A DNA stretch of 64,000 nucleotides, taken from Spirochaetota bacterium (lineage in GTDB: Bacteria > Spirochaetota > Brevinematia > Brevinematales > Brevinemataceae). How positions within the stretch are numbered: the first letter of the stretch is position 1; every line of letters starts with the position of its first letter. Shown here one piece after another: positions 51,991 through 61,703 of this stretch. The position numbers were made by a program, and so were the translations under genes. The notes beneath the pieces were generated by a model that saw nothing but the letters and a program-made list of their open reading frames with translations, did not search any database and was not told the DNA's origin. Location: assembly GCA_030154445.1 (NCBI GenBank), contig JAGUQW010000002.1:186001-250000 (forward strand). The letters are read 5' to 3'.

Positions 51991-53094
51991 ATGATACCAT
52001 TTATTGACCTACAAGCTCAATATCAAGCTTATAAAACAGACATTGATGAAAGAATTTCAAATGTATTAAAGCGTAATGATTTTATAATGGGCAAAGATGT
52101 AAAAGAACTAGAAGAATGGATGAGTAGTTACACAAATACTCACGCTGTTGCTGTATCTTCGGGTACAGATGCATTGATGATTCCCTTATATACAATGAAT
52201 CTTGAAGAAGGTGATGAAATTATTACAACGCCTTTTACTTTTTTTGCAACAGCTGAAGTGATTTCTTTCTTAAAATTAAAACCTGTTTTTATAGATATTG
52301 ATCCAGATACTTGTAATATGGATATTTCTAAAATAGAACAAGCTATTACGCCACAAACTAAGGGAATAATATCAGTTTCTTTATTTGGTCAAACTTCTGA
52401 TCTCGATAAAATTAACGAAATCGCAAAAAAACATAATATTTTTCATATGGAAGATGCTGCACAAAGTTTTGGTACTATCTATAATGGAAAAAAATCTGGA
52501 GGGGTGGCTGAAATTAGCACTACTTCATTTTTTCCAGCAAAACCTTTAGGTACTTTTGGGGACGGTGGTATGATGTTTTTTAAAGATGCTGATTTTGCTG
52601 CAAAATGTTCTAGTATATTAAATCAAGGTCAAGTAGAGCGTTATCAACATCAATATGTAGGTGTTAATGCTCGTTTTGATACAATTAAAGCTGCTGTATT
52701 AATGGCAAAATTACCGTATTATGATCAAGAATTACAAAGACGAGAAGAAATAGCACTTGAATATTCACAACATTTTATTAGTTCTAAAGCAATACCATTA
52801 AAAAGAGAAAAATTTACAGATAGACATGTATGGGCTCAATACACTTTGAAAATTGAACAAAGAGATAAGGTAAAATCTTTATTACAAGAAAGAGGTGTTC
52901 CTACTGCTATTCATTATCCAAAACCTTTACATTTACAATCAGCTTTAGCATATTTAGGACTCAAAAAAGGTTCATTTCCTGTTGCAGAGGATATGTCTGA
53001 AAAAGTTTTGAGTTTACCAATGCATCCATTTATGTCTAATGATACTCAAAATAGTATTATTGGGCATGTGATTGATGTTTTAGAATTAGTTTGA
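51991..53094 (+). CDS. DegT/DnrJ/EryC1-family sugar aminotransferase
   Basis: PLP enzyme of 367 residues that aminates a nucleotide-linked keto sugar for surface polysaccharide or lipid A-type glycans. Landmarks: MIPFIDLQAQYQAYKTDIDE, VAVSSGTDALMIPL, HMEDAAQSFGTIYNGKKSG, and the aldimine lysine in FFPAKPLGTFGDGG (about residue 185). It is close in style to WbpE-type enzymes acting on UDP-3-keto-GlcNAcA. No companion dehydrogenase or acetyltransferase is adjacent, so the product is uncertain. It sits inside the mlaEFD run. Confidence 0.88.
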   Translation: MIPFIDLQAQYQAYKTDIDERISNVLKRNDFIMGKDVKELEEWMSSYTNTHAVAVSSGTDALMIPLYTMNLEEGDEIITTPFTFFATAEVISFLKLKPVFIDIDPDTCNMDISKIEQAITPQTKGIISVSLFGQTSDLDKINEIAKKHNIFHMEDAAQSFGTIYNGKKSGGVAEISTTSFFPAKPLGTFGDGGMMFFKDADFAAKCSSILNQGQVERYQHQYVGVNARFDTIKAAVLMAKLPYYDQELQRREEIALEYSQHFISSKAIPLKREKFTDRHVWAQYTLKIEQRDKVKSLLQERGVPTAIHYPKPLHLQSALAYLGLKKGSFPVAEDMSEKVLSLPMHPFMSNDTQNSIIGHVIDVLELV

Positions 53095-53105
53095 TTAGGT
53101 TATAA

Positions 53106-54341
53106 ATGGATATAAGTTTTATATTATTCATTCTTTCTATTTTTTTGATAGGAATATCTGCTTTTTTATCTGCTTCAGAAACCGCTTTTTTTTCTTTAGA
53201 TGAATTAAAAATTAGAACATTTAAACAACAAGATGTTAGGGTGATTCGTAAATTGCTAAAAAAGGCTACTTTATTATTAGCAACAATCTTAATAGCTAAT
53301 ACAACTACTAATATTTTATTGATAACTATTCTTGAAACATTGTTTAACACTTTAGGTTTTGATTTTAATTTAATATGGTTAACTATTATTGTCTCAGGAA
53401 TTGTTATTTTCTTTGGAGAAATTCTCCCAAAATCATTTGCTAGTGCACAAGTCATTAGTATTATTCCTATTATTTTAGCTCCTTTAGAATTTATTTCTGT
53501 ATCTTTGTCAAAAATTGCAACACCTATTAATAATATTTCTATATGGCTTACTAATAAATTTGAACATTTATTACCAGAAGTTGAAAGTAAAGATGATAGG
53601 CGTAGAGCATTATATAATATAGTTTCTCGAGGTCAATTTCTTAAAACAGAAGAAAAAATATTAATTGGACGTATATTATCTCTTGCAGAGCGTAAAGTTA
53701 CTGCAGTTATGACTCCAAGACCAAGAGTTTTTTCAATGGATGCAGAATCTACATTAATGGAATTAAGAGATGAATTAATAATAGAACAGCATAGTAAAAT
53801 TCCTGTTTATAAAGAACAGGATAGTAATGTAATTGGAGTTATTTTCTTTGAAGATATAGCTGTTAAATTTCGAGATCGAGTGGAATTAGATCATTCTATT
53901 TTAGAATATATTAGACCTATTTATTTTGTACCAGAATCTAAAACCTTAGGATCTTTGTTAGACGATTTTAGAGAAAAAAATATTCATATGGCAGCTGTAG
54001 TAGATGAATATGGTGAATTTTTAGGTATAATTACACTTAGTGATATTATGGCTGAGTTAGTTGGAGAAGTAGTTGATGAAGACTTTGATGATCAAGAAAT
54101 TGCACAACAATTACCAAATCGTTTTATTGTTAAGGGAGAGGTATCTCTTATTGATTTTAATGAAAAATTTATTACTATACTTGCTAGTGAAGAATATGAA
54201 ACAATTGCAGGATTTTTAATTGAACATTCTGGTGGATTACCTCCATTATATTATACTTTTGAAAATGATCAAGTAATAATTACCGTAAGAGAAAGATCTT
54301 CGACAAGAATAGAAAGCCTTTCAGTGAGGTTGAAATCATAA
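53106..54341 (+). CDS. CNNM/HlyC-CorC family transmembrane protein, copy 1
   Basis: 411 residues. The DUF21 membrane domain (about 1-135, three to four helices) contains the SASETAFFSLDELKIRTF motif. Two CBS domains follow (MTPRPRVFSMDAESTLMELR about residue 195, and MAAVVDEYGEFLGIITLSDI). A C-terminal transporter-associated CorC_HlyC domain includes AGFLIEHSGGLP. Members have been linked to magnesium homeostasis and, in spirochaetes, annotated TlyC haemolysin; the haemolysin label is weakly supported. Its stop codon overlaps the start of the next gene (TAATG). Confidence 0.92.
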   Translation: MDISFILFILSIFLIGISAFLSASETAFFSLDELKIRTFKQQDVRVIRKLLKKATLLLATILIANTTTNILLITILETLFNTLGFDFNLIWLTIIVSGIVIFFGEILPKSFASAQVISIIPIILAPLEFISVSLSKIATPINNISIWLTNKFEHLLPEVESKDDRRRALYNIVSRGQFLKTEEKILIGRILSLAERKVTAVMTPRPRVFSMDAESTLMELRDELIIEQHSKIPVYKEQDSNVIGVIFFEDIAVKFRDRVELDHSILEYIRPIYFVPESKTLGSLLDDFREKNIHMAAVVDEYGEFLGIITLSDIMAELVGEVVDEDFDDQEIAQQLPNRFIVKGEVSLIDFNEKFITILASEEYETIAGFLIEHSGGLPPLYYTFENDQVIITVRERSSTRIESLSVRLKS

Positions 54342-55633
54342 TGGAATTTATTACAAATATAGATATAGAATTAGCATTGATTTATTTTTTTTATGCTGCT
54401 ATTAATTTTTTATTAAGTGGATTTTTTGGTAGTAGTGAAACTATTTTTTTATCCTTAAATAAAATATTATTATATGCTAGACAAAGTAAAGGTGAATTCA
54501 CAGCAAAAATATTAATTTTTCTTGTAGAAAGATCATCACAATTTATTACAAGTATTGTTATTTTGAATAATGTAACTATTATTCTTAGCACTTTATTTGT
54601 TTCTAAAATATTTATAGAAGCTGTACATGTCCCTATGTTTTGGGTTCCCTTTTGGGCTACTTTATTTATGACACCATGCACTTTGGTTTTTGCAGAAGTA
54701 CTACCCAAATCCTTAGGACATCCTTTTGCAGATGTATTGGCATACCATTTTGCGAGTATTTGGTTTGTTTTATATATTGTTATGTTTCCTATTGCTTGGA
54801 TTTTTAGAAAAATTGCTCAAATTTTTTCCTATTTAATTGGATATCATGAAAAAATAGAATTAGGTATGGCTCAAAATGAATTTCAAGGATTGTTAGATAT
54901 TTCTTTGAAAAGTGGAGCATTGAATACAGGTGAAAGAAAATTTATTAATAATATTCTTGGCTTTAGAGAAATTCAAGCAAGTGAAGCTATGACACCACTT
55001 GCACAATTAGTATGTATAGAACAAAATCAAACAGTATTCAATACATTAGATATTATGAAAAAACATAAAATTTCTATTTTACCAGTATATCAATCTAGGA
55101 TTGATGAACCTATTGGTAGAGTACGAGCAAAAGATCTTATTAATGCAGATCCTCAAGATACAGTATTTCAATATGTACAAGAAGCATTTTTTGTGCCAGA
55201 AACAGCTTATCTTGAAAAAGTCCTTGTACAAATGCAACGACGAAATATGCCTTTAGCTTTTGTTGCAGATGAATATGGTGGAATAGTAGGTGTACTTCGT
55301 GTAGAAGATATTGTTTCAGAAATTGTAGGTGAAGTTGTTGATGAAGGTGAAATTGATTTCAAAATATTATCTGATGGAAGTATTTTAGCAAATGGACTTT
55401 GTGATATTGATGATCTTTTTGAAGAACTAAAATTAGATTTTTTAAATATAGATTCTAAAACCTTAAGTGGTTTTATGATGGAAGAATTAGGTAGAATGCC
55501 GAAAATTGGTGATATTGTCTTTAAAAAACCATGGTATTTTGAAACTATATCTCTTCAAGGACGAAGAATTGATGAAGTTATTATCAAAAAAACGATGAAA
55601 AAAAAACATGAAAATAATAATAAGGCTGAATAA
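54341..55633 (+). CDS. CNNM/HlyC-CorC family transmembrane protein, copy 2
   Basis: 430 residues, same architecture as the preceding gene: DUF21 membrane part with GSSETIFLSLNKILLYAR and FAEVLPKSLGHP, CBS pair (MTPLAQLVCIEQNQT, and PLAFVADEYGGIVGVLRVED) and C-terminal domain (SGFMMEELGRMP). The two proteins are tandem relatives but clearly diverged, so they may form a heteromer or have separate regulation. The gene begins on the stop codon of copy 1 and ends directly before rlmD. Confidence 0.92.
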   Translation: MEFITNIDIELALIYFFYAAINFLLSGFFGSSETIFLSLNKILLYARQSKGEFTAKILIFLVERSSQFITSIVILNNVTIILSTLFVSKIFIEAVHVPMFWVPFWATLFMTPCTLVFAEVLPKSLGHPFADVLAYHFASIWFVLYIVMFPIAWIFRKIAQIFSYLIGYHEKIELGMAQNEFQGLLDISLKSGALNTGERKFINNILGFREIQASEAMTPLAQLVCIEQNQTVFNTLDIMKKHKISILPVYQSRIDEPIGRVRAKDLINADPQDTVFQYVQEAFFVPETAYLEKVLVQMQRRNMPLAFVADEYGGIVGVLRVEDIVSEIVGEVVDEGEIDFKILSDGSILANGLCDIDDLFEELKLDFLNIDSKTLSGFMMEELGRMPKIGDIVFKKPWYFETISLQGRRIDEVIIKKTMKKKHENNNKAE

Positions 55634-56872
55634 ATGGAATTTAGTGGTAAAGAATCTCGTAAATTAAAATCTGTAGAAAGAGAAGAAATTGTTCGTATTG
55701 AAAAATTTGCAGGAGAAGGACCATCTTTGGCTTATGATTCTACAGGGAAAGTATTGTTTGTTCGCTATGTGTTGCCTGGTGAATTAGTTAAAGTTAAAAT
55801 ATATAAAGAAGCAAGTGATTATGCTATGGCTGATCCACTTGAAATTATTGAAAAATCCCCTCTCCGAAAAGATCCTACTTGTGAATATTTTAGTATGTGT
55901 GGGGGATGTGATTATCAAATGTTAAATTATGATAATCAATTAGAAATCAAAAAACAATTAGTAGAAGAAACTTTTCAACGTATTGGAAATATTACTTTTC
56001 CTCTATCTGGTATTTTAAAATCTCCTAAAGATTTTGAATATCGTAATAATATGACTTACAAAGTAAATCCAAGACGTGAACTTATTGGTTTTTTTCGTAA
56101 AGATTCTAAATCAATTGTTGATATCAAAAAATGTGCTTTAGAAATGCCTATTATTTCAAAAGCATTAAATTCTATGAAAATACAACATTTAGAAAACTTA
56201 GAAGAATATCCATTTCCAAAACATAATTTTAAAGTACGAGCAACTACTACTGATGAAATTGGAGTTTACTGGGTTCCAACGAAGGATTATGAAGATAAAG
56301 CTGTATACGAAACAATCACTGCTGCTAATCAATCTATCAAATTTAAAATATCAAAAGACAGCTTTTTTCAAGTTAATCCTTATCTTGTACCATTCTGGAT
56401 AGAAAAAATTGTTGATTTTTTAGATCAAGAAAAAAGTGAGAAAATTGTTGATCTTTATTGTGGGATAGGTTTGATTACTTTATTTGTCTCTTTCCATGCT
56501 AAAGAAACGATAGGAGTGGAGATCGCAAAATCTTCTGTATTAGATGCGAATCATAATAAAGAAATTAATAATATTATATCTAATGTTGAATTCATGTTAG
56601 GTGATGCCGGGGAATGTCTCAAGCAAATAGGTTCAGCCGATGTTATTATTGTAGATCCGCCTCGTGCCGGTATGGATGATGCAACAAGAGAACTATTATT
56701 AGAGTACGCTCCTAAGAAAATTATTTATTCTTCTTGCAAAGTTTCTACGATGGCAAGAGATATTGGAATTTTATCAGAAAAATATGAATTGAAAGAATTA
56801 TATTTAGTAGATATGTTTCCTCAAACTCATCATGTAGAATTACTTTCTTTATTAGTTAGAAAAGAAAATTAA
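55634..56872 (+). CDS. rlmD: 23S rRNA (uracil-5-)-methyltransferase, RlmD/RumA type
   Basis: SAM-dependent m5U methyltransferase, 412 residues. An N-terminal TRAM-like domain precedes the iron-sulfur cysteines in CEYFSMCGGCDYQ (about 88-100). The SAM site is VDLYCGIGLITLFVS, and DPPRAGMDDATRELL is the catalytic-loop region. The nucleophilic Cys is in YSSCKVSTMARD (about 372). It starts at the base after the previous stop codon. The family also contains tRNA m5U54 enzymes (TrmA/RlmCD-like), so the exact target base is uncertain. Confidence 0.92.
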   Translation: MEFSGKESRKLKSVEREEIVRIEKFAGEGPSLAYDSTGKVLFVRYVLPGELVKVKIYKEASDYAMADPLEIIEKSPLRKDPTCEYFSMCGGCDYQMLNYDNQLEIKKQLVEETFQRIGNITFPLSGILKSPKDFEYRNNMTYKVNPRRELIGFFRKDSKSIVDIKKCALEMPIISKALNSMKIQHLENLEEYPFPKHNFKVRATTTDEIGVYWVPTKDYEDKAVYETITAANQSIKFKISKDSFFQVNPYLVPFWIEKIVDFLDQEKSEKIVDLYCGIGLITLFVSFHAKETIGVEIAKSSVLDANHNKEINNIISNVEFMLGDAGECLKQIGSADVIIVDPPRAGMDDATRELLLEYAPKKIIYSSCKVSTMARDIGILSEKYELKELYLVDMFPQTHHVELLSLLVRKEN

Positions 56873-56883
56873 AATATTAAATA

Positions 56884-56911
56884 AAAAAACCTCTTAACTT
56901 AGAGGTTTTTT
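56884..56911. terminator. Terminator ending the rpsF-to-rlmD run
   Basis: Perfect 11-bp stem AAAAAACCTCT / AGAGGTTTTTT with a 6-nt loop and a long T run. Bidirectional, between convergent genes. Confidence 0.93.
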
Positions 56912-56981
56912 TTTATTTTTGATTGTTTTTTGTAAATTATAGTTAATAGTAATTTATTATTTAATAAAGTTTAGAGATATT

Positions 56982-58151
56982 TTATTTCAAACTTTCCACT
57001 AATCTTTTTAAGCCTTCTTCAACTTTAGATCTAGGACAGGCTATGACCATTCTTAAAAACGGAGTAGATTCTTGATATCTATCACCATCCATAATGGCTA
57101 CTTTACCAATATTAATAAGTTTTTCTTGAATTTCTGTCATAGATATTCCTAGATTACTACAATCAATCCATGCAAAATAAGTACCTTGTGGTACAATTAC
57201 CTTGAGAGCAGGTAATTGTTGCTGTAAGTATTCTTTAAGAAAAATAATATTTTGCTGACAATGTTCTGTTAATTGATCAACCCATTTTTCAGATTCATTA
57301 TAGCCTGTAATTAAGGATGTTATATACAATGCTGATGTAGAACCTAAGCTATCACCATTGCCTAGTATATATATATATTCTGATAATTTATTAGTATTAG
57401 GGGAAATAATATAAGCTCCACCAATGCTAGATAGATTAAATGTTTTGGCACTAGAAGTTATAATTACTACATTATCTAAATAATCTATTTCTTGTGCAAT
57501 TTTTATAATTGGAATAAATTGAGCAGGTTTGTATACAAAATCCATATGAATATCATCAGAAATAATCATCACTTGATATTTTTTACACAGTTCAATGATT
57601 TTAGTCAAATCTTCTCTGCTCCATAAATATCCATTAGGATTGTTGGGATTACAAAGAAGAAAAACTTTACTTTGACTAAGTGCTTTTTCTAAATCATTCC
57701 AATCAAGGTGATATTTTTCATTGATAAGTGATTGATGAATAGGCTTAATTGGATATTTATTTGCAGATAATATTTTCATAAATCCATCATAACAAGGTGT
57801 AATCAAACAGATAGGATCTTTGTGAGGATTGTACAGAGATAAAATCCTGACAATTCCATACATGACATTAGGAGAATAAGCGATCCACTCTTCTTTGATA
57901 GAACAATCAAATCGTTTTTGATACCAAGATATAATTGCATTTTTGTAATCAGCATGATTCCATCTTGTATATCCAAAAATACCATGGGCAACTCTTTTTT
58001 GTAGTGCTTCCAGTATTTCTGGAGAAGTTTGTATATCCATATCTGAAATAGTAAAAGGAAGTAAACCTTCTTTACCAAATCTATCTTTTACAAAATCCCA
58101 TTGGGAGCAATAAGTATTCAGACGATTTATAGTTTTGTTGAAATTATACAT
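56982..58151 (-). CDS. MalY/PatB-family aminotransferase (probable cystathionine beta-lyase), copy 2
   Basis: 389 residues. Family features: NRLNTYCSQWDF, TISDMDIQTSPEIL, YSPNVMYGIVRIL, LCNPNNPNGYLW, SDDIHMDFVY and the PLP lysine in TSSAKTFNLSSIGGAY (about 236). It resembles the enzyme at 42987 but is clearly a separate branch. It lies 18 bp after the PTS permease gene and is co-transcribed. This echoes the malX-malY pair of enteric bacteria, where MalY is both a beta-C-S lyase and a regulator. Whether this copy has a regulatory role is unknown. Confidence 0.9.
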   Translation of the reverse strand: MYNFNKTINRLNTYCSQWDFVKDRFGKEGLLPFTISDMDIQTSPEILEALQKRVAHGIFGYTRWNHADYKNAIISWYQKRFDCSIKEEWIAYSPNVMYGIVRILSLYNPHKDPICLITPCYDGFMKILSANKYPIKPIHQSLINEKYHLDWNDLEKALSQSKVFLLCNPNNPNGYLWSREDLTKIIELCKKYQVMIISDDIHMDFVYKPAQFIPIIKIAQEIDYLDNVVIITSSAKTFNLSSIGGAYIISPNTNKLSEYIYILGNGDSLGSTSALYITSLITGYNESEKWVDQLTEHCQQNIIFLKEYLQQQLPALKVIVPQGTYFAWIDCSNLGISMTEIQEKLINIGKVAIMDGDRYQESTPFLRMVIACPRSKVEEGLKRLVESLK

Positions 58152-58169
58152 AAAAACCTCTATTATATA

Positions 58170-59480
58170 TTATTTTTCTATTATTTGCTCTTGTTCTTCA
58201 CGAAGAGCTTGTTTGTCCATTATTTTGAAAAAGGGAAAATAAATTAAACCAGATATACCAATTATCACTATTTGACAAATAACTACAGAAATTTTCCCAC
58301 CAGAAGAAAGGTAAGCGTTAATAATAGGAGGGGTAGTCCAAGGGATATCAATACCAGGCATTCTTGCGACAAGCCCTATAGAGGTTGCTGTATAGGCTAT
58401 TAAAACACCTACCAAGGGGGATAATATAAAAGGAATAATCATAATAGGATTGAGAACAATTGGTAAACCAAAAATGATAGGTTCATTAATACCAAAAATT
58501 CCAGGAGCTAATGATAATTTTCCAATAGATTTTATTTTTTCGCTTTTTGCAAAAAAGGCACACATAACGACTAATGGTAATGTATTTCCACCGCCACCAA
58601 TTTGAGTAAAAATTTCTCTCCACAATGGACCGCTAATAACATAAGGTAATTGTTCACCCATTTGAGCAGCAATTCTATTGGCATCTCTAAAAGTTGCTTC
58701 TAATGGTTGAAAAACAGGAGAGAGGGCGTTAGAACCATGAATACCTAAACTCCAAAATAAATCTTTTAAAAAAATTAAAATGGCATAACCAGGTAAAGTT
58801 GATCCCAAAGAAGTAATAGGTCTAGTAATGATAGTGTTAATTAAATTATGTAAGGTTTCAAAAGGAGTTGAAGCTAATAATAAACGAATTATCCACATAG
58901 TACAAAGCACAGTAAATGCGGGAACTACTGCTAAGAAAGATTTGGAGACATTAGGTGGTACCATATCGGGAAGCTTGATGACAAATCCTTTTTGAATAAT
59001 AGTTCTATATATCTCTGTAGAAAAAATAGATGTAATTAATACAACAAATAAGCTTGCTGCTCCTGTATATTGAAATCTCCAAACATTGGTGATTTTTAAC
59101 ATTTCTGTTGTTCCTTCAATGTTTTGTAAAAAAAATGAAGGGACTATAGTAAAGTATCCACAAAGAGAAATAATAGATCCTAATAAAGGGTCTACTTTAT
59201 AACTTTCTGATAAACGATAAGAAATACCGATACAAGCAATGACTCCTATAAGATCAAAAGTGGCTGCAATAGGATAACTCAATACTAAAGACCAGTTAGC
59301 TCCAAAAATCGTTTGCATAAAAGTATCCCAATTAGGAATAGGGAAAAAACGAATGATAAGGAATAAAGACCCGGCTAATGTTACGGGTAAAGATATAATA
59401 ATACCATCTTTAATAGCAGACATATGTCTTTGTGCGGCAATACGACCACCTATTTCTTGAAATTTATAAATAATATTCAT
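58170..59480 (-). CDS. PTS permease EIIC, cellobiose/diacetylchitobiose-like
   Basis: Sugar permease domain, 436 residues and eight to ten helices. It contains SAIKDGIIISLPVTLAGSLF, GIHGSNALSPVFQPL and FGINEPIIFGLPIVLNPIMIIPF, the last being the substrate-binding signature of the CelB/ChbC branch. No EIIA or EIIB gene is adjacent, so those parts must be supplied from elsewhere. GGAGGA lies 6 nt before the ATG. It forms a two-gene operon with a MalY/PatB protein. Confidence 0.92.
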   Translation of the reverse strand: MNIIYKFQEIGGRIAAQRHMSAIKDGIIISLPVTLAGSLFLIIRFFPIPNWDTFMQTIFGANWSLVLSYPIAATFDLIGVIACIGISYRLSESYKVDPLLGSIISLCGYFTIVPSFFLQNIEGTTEMLKITNVWRFQYTGAASLFVVLITSIFSTEIYRTIIQKGFVIKLPDMVPPNVSKSFLAVVPAFTVLCTMWIIRLLLASTPFETLHNLINTIITRPITSLGSTLPGYAILIFLKDLFWSLGIHGSNALSPVFQPLEATFRDANRIAAQMGEQLPYVISGPLWREIFTQIGGGGNTLPLVVMCAFFAKSEKIKSIGKLSLAPGIFGINEPIIFGLPIVLNPIMIIPFILSPLVGVLIAYTATSIGLVARMPGIDIPWTTPPIINAYLSSGGKISVVICQIVIIGISGLIYFPFFKIMDKQALREEQEQIIEK

Positions 59481-59565
59481 GAATTATCCTCCAATATCTC
59501 TTTATAGGTATTATAATAGGGGTATAGCTATTTGTCAATATATTTAAAATCATTATGGCAAAGAA

Positions 59566-59591
59566 AAAAACTCTGATAAGTCAGAGTTTTT
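59566..59591. terminator. Terminator-like hairpin left of the SDR relic
   Basis: Perfect 11-bp stem AAAAACTCTGA / TCAGAGTTTTT with a TAAG loop. On the minus strand it ends the rho-SDR side transcript before the PTS operon. Confidence 0.88.
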
Positions 59592-59604
59592 ATGTTTGAG
59601 AAAT

Positions 59605-59940
59605 TTAGTATACTGAGTAAGTAGTGATTTTAAGCATCTTATTTTGTTGGGGGGCAATATCCACACGATTATAAATATAAGAAATTACATTAGCTATATC
59701 TTGAGGATCAAGACCTACTCTTATTATTTTTCCAGATATTATAAGCATCAACAATAGCTGTATCTGTAGGATGAAACATTTAAAAAATCAGCTTCTTTAA
59801 TTGCAGATTGAAAAGAGCTTATATCTAGAATATCTACTTTACAATATAGTGTGTTAATGCTTCTATTTTGTCTATACGACGAGCTAAGAGTAGTAAAGGA
59901 TACTTTTCTTAAGACATTTTTTTGGTAGCTGATTTAACAA
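59605..59940 (-). pseudogene. Decayed short-chain dehydrogenase (SDR family)
   Basis: Fragments in three frames of the minus strand. The first reads ATKKMS, stop, EKYPLLLLARRIDKIEAL. The second reads KVDILDISSFQSAIKEADF. The third reads HPTDTAIVDAY and then VGLDPQDIANVISYIYNRVD with a tail before its stop codon. These match the start of strand beta-2, the NNAG-preceding loop and the C-terminal end of YdfG-type SDR enzymes in the correct order. The N-terminal glycine motif, the catalytic Tyr-Lys and the middle are gone. It covers only about 110 codons of a 250-codon family, with stops and frameshifts. Confidence 0.72.
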
Positions 59941-59962
59941 GGATGTAATTAATAAGTATTTT

Positions 59963-61561
59963 TTATAATTTTCCAAGCATTTGGAGATTGTTAAGAAACT
60001 CTTCATTAGTGTGAAAGCGTTTCATAGATTGTCCGACCTTGTTAATAATTTCATCATTAGACATATTCGCAAATACTTTTCTCAACATTTGACTACGCTC
60101 TAATGTAATAGGATCTAACAATAATTCTTCTTTACGAGTACCAGACACTTTAATATCAAAAGCAGGAAAAGTACGCTGATTTGCAAGATTTCTATCAAGA
60201 TTCATTTCCATATTTCCAGTACCTTTGAATTCTTCAAAGATAATATCATCCATTTTTGATCCTGTGTCAACAAGTGCTGTGGCAATAATTGTCAAACTAC
60301 CACCCTCTTCAATATTACGAGCAGTACCAAAGAATTTTTTAGGTTTGTGTAATGCACCAGAATCAATACCTCCAGATAATACCTTCCCTGTAGAAGGTTC
60401 TACCTGGTTGTATGCTCGTGCAAGTCTTGTGATAGAATCTAATAAAATAACAACATCATAGCCACTTTCGACAAGACGACGAGATTTTTCTAGTACCATT
60501 TGAGCAACATTTACATGTTTTTGAGCAGGTTCATCAAAGGTAGATGATACTACTTCAGCTTTTACAGAGCGTTGCATATCAGTAACTTCCTCAGGTCTTT
60601 CATCAACTAGGAAAATAATTAATTTGATTTCAGGATGATTAGTTGTGATACTATTAGCAATTTCTTTTAATAAAGTAGTTTTACCAGCTTTCGGAGGAGA
60701 TACAATCAAGGCACGCTGTCCTTTACCTATAGGAGTGAAAATATCCATCATACGCATACTTAGATTGGCTGGATTTCGTTCTAATTTTATTGGTTGATTA
60801 GGGAAAATAGGAGTAAGATTTGAGAATAGAGTTCTTTTACGAGCTACCTCTGCAGATTTTTCATTAATACTTTCTACACGGAGCATAGCAAAAAATTTTT
60901 CTTCTTCAGATTTTTGAGGAGGGCGTATTTGTCCTTGAAGTACATCTCCACTTCTTAAACGAAATAGTGATATTTGAGAAGGAGATACATAAATATCATC
61001 AGAACTTGGTAAATAACTATATCGAGGAGATCTGAGAAATCCAAATCCACCGTCTATTAATTGTAATGTTCCACCACCATAGATAATACCTTTGTTGTCT
61101 GTATGTTTTCTTAAAATAGTATAAACTAGTTCTTGTGTATGCATACTTTCACAGTTTTCTAATTTAAGATGATTTGCAATTATAAGTAATTCTGTTATAC
61201 CTAATTGTTTTAATTGATTAATAAATAAAAATTTAAAATCTTCTGAAAACACTTGTTCTTTTATTTTTGTAGGATCACTAGAGCGTTCATAAATACTAAA
61301 AAGTTGTTTTCCATATTGTTCAAAATCTATTGTTACAGTTGGATATTCTTCTTCTACATTTTTATGAAATGAAGGTTTTTTTGAAGGATTAGAAGTATTT
61401 TTTTTAAGTTGAAATTCACTTCTTTTCATGTGAAGTTTTACTTTAGGAGATGGGGGAGATTTTTCAGTAGTTAGATTTGATTCAGTTATATCTGTTGATA
61501 TTATTGGAGTTATAGGTTGCTCTGAAGAGTCTTCTATATTACTTTTTGTAGGGCGAGTCAT
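59963..61561 (-). CDS. rho: Transcription termination factor Rho with N-terminal extension
   Basis: RNA-dependent hexameric helicase that ends transcription. 532 residues, about 110 longer than E. coli Rho. Residues 1-75 are Ser/Thr/Lys/Pro-rich and disordered. A Rho N-terminal helical domain follows, then an RNA-binding cold-shock-like domain ([20 protein letters not shown] about residue 165), Walker [16 protein letters not shown] (about 288), [14 protein letters not shown], and the Q-loop/R-loop [17 protein letters not shown]. Such inserts are known in low-complexity extended Rho proteins. AGAGGT precedes the ATG. Confidence 0.95.
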   Translation of the reverse strand: MTRPTKSNIEDSSEQPITPIISTDITESNLTTEKSPPSPKVKLHMKRSEFQLKKNTSNPSKKPSFHKNVEEEYPTVTIDFEQYGKQLFSIYERSSDPTKIKEQVFSEDFKFLFINQLKQLGITELLIIANHLKLENCESMHTQELVYTILRKHTDNKGIIYGGGTLQLIDGGFGFLRSPRYSYLPSSDDIYVSPSQISLFRLRSGDVLQGQIRPPQKSEEEKFFAMLRVESINEKSAEVARKRTLFSNLTPIFPNQPIKLERNPANLSMRMMDIFTPIGKGQRALIVSPPKAGKTTLLKEIANSITTNHPEIKLIIFLVDERPEEVTDMQRSVKAEVVSSTFDEPAQKHVNVAQMVLEKSRRLVESGYDVVILLDSITRLARAYNQVEPSTGKVLSGGIDSGALHKPKKFFGTARNIEEGGSLTIIATALVDTGSKMDDIIFEEFKGTGNMEMNLDRNLANQRTFPAFDIKVSGTRKEELLLDPITLERSQMLRKVFANMSNDEIINKVGQSMKRFHTNEEFLNNLQMLGKL

Positions 61562-61703
61562 GAAATACCTCTGATTGGATTTGGAAATTTTGAATTTTTA
61601 TAAAAGTGATAGTAAAATCTATAGGATCAATATACTTTATACAAGTAATTAAGAGACACTTGTATAAAGATAGTATACTTTGACAGTAAAATAAAAGATA
61701 TTC

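Noticed and set aside
22793-56911. Similar hairpins with CTCTAA or CCCTAA cores seen as a dispersed repeat family (22793, 29213, 56884)
   Set aside because: Each lies just after a gene end and has a different stem; similarity comes from the common terminator design, not a mobile repeat.
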